DNA from: Bacillota bacterium
GTDB lineage: Bacteria > Bacillota > Clostridia > DSM-8532
Assembly (NCBI GenBank): GCA_023459915.1
Contig: JAEWSN010000272.1
Location: 1 to 15,649, forward strand
Length of the DNA: 15,649 nucleotides
Reading direction: 5' to 3'
Positions 13,732 to 15,649 of the stretch are shown in pieces (positions within the stretch are counted from its first letter, which is position 1; each line of letters begins with the position of its first letter). The notes beneath the pieces were generated by a model. It saw nothing but the letters and a program-made list of their open reading frames with translations. It had not been told where the DNA came from and ran no database searches. Position numbers and translations under genes: made by a program.

Positions 13732-14180
13732 CAATCCGCTTCCTCCATGGTGTCGATGATCGTGTCTGTCTTGGCGCGGATGGGCAGGATGACAAACAGC
13801 ATGACGACCGCATAGATGAAGGTCAGCAGGGACATGGCCACCGCGGGACCGATCTTCGTCGGGTCATCCAGATGGGTGAGCAAGCCCACCAAACCCACCA
13901 ATGTTCCCAGAACACCGGCCAGCGGCAGCACGCGCTGTGTGAGATGACAGGCCTGCCGGATGCGCTTGAGTTCGAACAGCGAGAAGGGATTCTCCTTGGC
14001 TGTCATCAGCCGGAACCCTTTCCCCAGATCCGGCAGCAGGCCCGACGCCAGCAGGATGGGCACCGTGACGCCCAGAATCACCAGCAGACTCGGGAAGTCA
14101 AGGAACACCATGGGGGGTGCGCTGATGGTCATGAGCAGGGTCGTCAGAACCAGGAAGACAATGATACCGATCAAATACAT
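13731..14180 (-). CDS. Small MotA/TolQ/ExbB-like membrane protein
   Basis: This 149-aa protein starts at ATG 14180 (MYLIGIIVFLVLTTLLMTIS), with GGAGG 6 nt upstream. Four hydrophobic segments are visible, at about 2-20, 28-50, 86-104 and 115-138. Two parts match the MotA family: FLDFPSLLVILGVTVPILLASG, as in the MotA N-terminal D-x-P-S-x-x-I-V region, and PLAGVLGTLVGLVGLLTHLD...PAVAMSLLTFIYAVVMLFVILP, the conserved proton-channel block (G-x-x-G-T-x-x-G-L...A-x-x-x-T-x-x-Y). MotA itself is nearly twice as long because of a cytoplasmic torque domain; here that part is shortened to about 35 residues, and no MotB/ExbD partner is nearby. It is translationally coupled to a LuxR-type membrane regulator, suggesting an ion-flow or mechanical sensor rather than a flagellar motor stator. 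That role is inference. Confidence 0.8.
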   Translation of the reverse strand: MYLIGIIVFLVLTTLLMTISAPPMVFLDFPSLLVILGVTVPILLASGLLPDLGKGFRLMTAKENPFSLFELKRIRQACHLTQRVLPLAGVLGTLVGLVGLLTHLDDPTKIGPAVAMSLLTFIYAVVMLFVILPIRAKTDTIIDTMEEAD

Positions 14181-14363
14181 AAGCAACCTCCAATTTCAAT
14201 TTACCACATTACCACAATCGTTCCACACGCGTGCGTCTGTTTCGTGACCCGGTGGCGTCATCGTCCCGCCTCAGCCAGTGCGCGCGCGGACCTGCCTGAG
14301 ACCGGAACCTGATCCGCCGCAGACTTGGTGTCCTGGGATTCCGCCGGGTTGATTGACAGGGCC

Positions 14364-14392
14364 AGTATACGCCGAAGCTGCCCGAAGATGAA
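14364..14392 (-). promoter_or_regulatory. Candidate promoter of the MotA-like/LuxR unit
   Basis: On the minus strand TTCATC (14392-14387) and TATACT (14369-14364) are 17 bp apart. The -10 box is good, the -35 box poor. It would give a leader of about 175 nt. The 14187-14360 stretch otherwise shows no supported feature. Confidence 0.35.
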
Positions 14393-14408
14393 TTCTCCCA
14401 AGGGAGAA
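14393..14408. other. Short DNA palindrome upstream of the T-box promoter
   Basis: TTCTCCC and GGGAGAA face each other around AA, between the divergent promoters of the regulator unit and the AspRS gene. A loop of two bases is too short for a stable RNA hairpin, so an operator for a dimeric repressor is more likely if it is functional at all. Confidence 0.35.
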
Positions 14409-14452
14409 GATCGCTGAAGACAGGAAGGGAATTGACATTTGACAATTGGTGC

Positions 14453-14481
14453 TTGACAGGGACGTGCCTCGGATTTAGAAT
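14453..14481 (+). promoter_or_regulatory. Consensus promoter of the T-box/AspRS transcript
   Basis: TTGACA (14453-14458), a 17-bp spacer and TAGAAT (14476-14481) form a near-consensus promoter; the transcript should begin near 14488, just ahead of T-box stem I. Two further TTGACA hexamers stand immediately upstream (14432 and 14439), without matching -10 boxes. Confidence 0.85.
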
Positions 14482-14487
14482 GCTTTC

Positions 14488-14838
14488 AACACATATCGCA
14501 CCGGCGATGACGGGGAAGAGTAACGGAATGCACCCCACAGAGAGGGACGACGCGTCCTTGGAGCCAATCTCCAAGGACACGGCTGGAAGCGTCCCGGGCA
14601 CGCACACGTGAAAGACCCCCCGGAGCCTGCCGCTGAAACACTGCCATTTCCCGCAAACGCTTTTGGGAATGGCAACAGGAGTAGGTTGGTACGCGTCATG
14701 CCCGTTACCACATGAGCCAATCGGACGGTCATCCTGATTCAGGAGACAATCCCGTCGGCGAAGAGAGGCATGGCACACGTCATGCAATTTGGGTGGCACC
14801 GCGAATGGCCCCTCGTCCCAAGCAGGAGGAGGGGCTTT
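14488..14838 (+). ncRNA. T-box riboswitch leader (tRNA-sensing) controlling the AspRS gene
   Basis: Conserved T-box parts occur in order. The AGTA of the specifier loop is at 14519-14522, followed by AGAGAGGGA at 14539-14547. A strong stem I apical helix pairs GTCCTTGGAG with CTCCAAGGAC (14554-14578). CTGAAACA (14633-14640) is the 3' side of the specifier loop. Stem II pairs TGCCATT-CCC with GGGAATGGCA (14642-14674). GTAGG (14681) and CCCGTTA (14701) belong to the IIA/B pseudoknot, and a stem III follows. The antiterminator box TGGGTGGCACCGCGA is at 14790-14804, then the terminator. The bulge UGGC should pair with a tRNA 3' end GCCA, i.e. discriminator G73, as in tRNA-Asn, tRNA-Asp and tRNA-Glu. 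AAC at 14637-14639 is my best specifier (Asn), but the placement is one base off the usual GAA-codon-A pattern, so it is tentative. Uncharged tRNA would promote readthrough. Confidence 0.93.
14808..14838 (+). terminator. T-box intrinsic terminator
   Basis: GCCCCTC (14808-14814) pairs with GAGGGGC (14829-14835), with further pairing possible inside, followed by TTT. The 5' arm lies immediately after the antiterminator box, as in all transcriptional T-boxes. The T-run is short (three, then GT). Confidence 0.85.
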
Positions 14839-14843
14839 GTCAT

Positions 14844-14900
14844 GGGGTCAGACCCCAAGGAAGACCCCCATGGGGCCTGCCTGTTGGGGGGACTGACCCC
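14844..14900. repeat. Inverted pair of REP-like palindromes (copies 2 and 3)
   Basis: GGGGTCAGACCCC at 14844-14856 is identical to the copy at 11255. At 14886-14900 lies a reverse-facing relative, which on the minus strand reads GGGGTCAGTCCCCCC. Between them is a further palindrome, CCCCATGGGG. The outer GGGGTCAG and CTGACCCC can pair to form one long hairpin. The unit sits exactly between the T-box terminator and the AspRS ribosome site, so it lies in every readthrough transcript. Confidence 0.85.
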
Positions 14901-14916
14901 AAGAGAGGAGATTCGC

Positions 14917-15649
14917 ATGATCCACCCAGCCAACGCCCACACCCCTGTCACGCTGACCGGTCTGGCCAGCCACGCCGCCCAACACCCGGAGGAACCTGTC
15001 CGGTTGACCGGCGCCGTCCACCGCATCCGCGCCATGAGCGGGTTTTCTTTTGTGGTTTTGAGAACGGCCCGGGAACTCGTGCAATGCGTTGTGGACCATG
15101 AACGCCTGTCCCTGGAGGGGGTGCGCGAGGGCTGCACCGTGCGCGTGTCCGGCCGCGTGCAGGTGAATCCGAACAGCCGGAGCGGACCGGAGATTTTGCC
15201 GGACACACTGGAAATCCTCTCAAGCCCTGCAGCCGAGATGCCCTTCGTCCTGGGCAAGAAACACCTGGACATCTCCCAGGAGACGAATCTGGACTACCGC
15301 GCCATCGCATTGCGGCATCCGGAGGAACGTGCCCGCTTCCGGATTCAGGAGGGCATTGGCCGCAGCTTCCGGGACTGGTTCACGTCCCAGGGATTTGTGG
15401 AAATCCATACGCCCAAAATTGTCTCCGCTGGCGCGGAAGGCGGCGCCAACATCTTCCGGCTCGACTATTTCGGCCGGGAGGTCTGCCTGGCGCAGAGCCC
15501 GCAAATGTACAAGCAGGCCATGGTGGGCGTCTTCGAACGCGTGTTTGAGGTCGGCGCGGTGTATCGGGCGGAGAAGCACAGCACCTCCCGCCATTTGAAT
15601 GAATACATCGGGCTGGACATTGAGATGGGGCCCATCACAACCTTCGAGG
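14917..15649 (+). CDS. aspS2: Archaeal-type (probably non-discriminating) aspartyl-tRNA synthetase, N-terminal 244 residues
   Basis: ATG 14917 (MIHPANAHTPVTLTGLASHA) has GAGAGGAG 6 nt upstream; the gene runs off the window. An N-terminal OB-fold anticodon-binding domain (about 12-105) is followed by the class II catalytic domain. Motif 1 is in RSFRDWFTSQGFVEIHTPKI (about 149-168), then SAGAEGGANIFRLDYFGREV. The ATP/Asp site text is LAQSPQMYKQ, and motif 2 is VFEVGAVYRAEKHSTSRHLN plus EYIGLDIEMG. The short spacing between OB fold and motif 1 and the EGGANIF...RAEKHST text are those of the archaeal/eukaryotic AspRS type, which in Bacillota is the second AspRS (AspS2) and often charges both tRNA-Asp and tRNA-Asn for GatCAB amidation. 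Its tRNA specificity cannot be proved here. Regulation is by the T-box immediately upstream. Confidence 0.92.
   Translation, partial: MIHPANAHTPVTLTGLASHAAQHPEEPVRLTGAVHRIRAMSGFSFVVLRTARELVQCVVDHERLSLEGVREGCTVRVSGRVQVNPNSRSGPEILPDTLEILSSPAAEMPFVLGKKHLDISQETNLDYRAIALRHPEERARFRIQEGIGRSFRDWFTSQGFVEIHTPKIVSAGAEGGANIFRLDYFGREVCLAQSPQMYKQAMVGVFERVFEVGAVYRAEKHSTSRHLNEYIGLDIEMGPITTFE

Noticed and set aside
13731..14180. Flagellar motor stator MotA
   Set aside because: It is half the length of MotA, the torque-generating cytoplasmic domain is mostly missing, and no motB or flagellar gene is adjacent.
14353..14381. A further plus-strand promoter starting with TTGACA at 14353
   Set aside because: No acceptable -10 box lies 16-18 bp downstream; TATACG at 14366 is too close.

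Overview
The window looks like a chromosomal segment from a bacterium, most likely a Bacillota-type (Firmicutes) anaerobe or close relative of moderately high GC. This is inferred from a canonical T-box leader, strong AGGAGG-type ribosome binding sites, consensus sigma-70-type promoters (TTGACA-N17-TAGAAT occurs twice) and an archaeal-type aspartyl-tRNA synthetase. An NQR/RNF-type respiratory module adds that the cell probably uses sodium (or proton) bioenergetics. No phage or insertion-sequence gene is visible. The species cannot be named from the sequence.

Layout. (1) 1-720, minus strand: a two-gene chromate-transporter pair (the second gene is cut by the window edge), preceded by a leader carrying three 40-bp tandem repeats. 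(2) 1045-2918, plus strand: a SAM methyltransferase followed 2 bp later by a double GNAT-fold acetyltransferase. (3) 2998-3045: a long hairpin between convergent units. (4) 3133-5596, minus strand: an unrecognised 156-aa protein, a DUF1080 (3-keto-disaccharide hydrolase-type) protein overlapping it by ATGA, then an aldo/keto reductase separated by a 103-bp near-palindrome. (5) 5754-9855, minus strand: nqrB-C-D-E-F, a tightly packed five-gene operon with no nqrA and no rnfB/rnfC in view. (6) 10267-12897, plus strand: a three-gene ABC-2 exporter (ATPase, permease, permease) with its own consensus promoter and a leader that holds a possible attenuator hairpin. (7) 12910-14180, minus strand: a MotA/TolQ/ExbB-like small membrane protein overlapped by a membrane-anchored LuxR-type regulator. 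(8) 14453-15649, plus strand: promoter, T-box riboswitch, REP-like palindromes and the start of an archaeal-type AspRS gene (cut by the window edge).

How the parts work together. NqrF takes electrons from NADH through FAD and a 2Fe-2S centre. They should pass through the paired cysteines of NqrD/NqrE and the covalent FMN sites of NqrC/NqrB to a membrane acceptor while cations are pumped; the missing sixth subunit is the main biological puzzle. The AspRS gene is controlled by uncharged tRNA. The UGGC antiterminator bulge implies a tRNA with discriminator G73, and an AAC triplet in the expected specifier area suggests tRNA-Asn, which fits a non-discriminating AspRS feeding the transamidation route to Asn-tRNA. 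The remaining genes are ordinary accessory or housekeeping functions, but several intergenic gaps hold distinct repeat structures that the genes do not explain.
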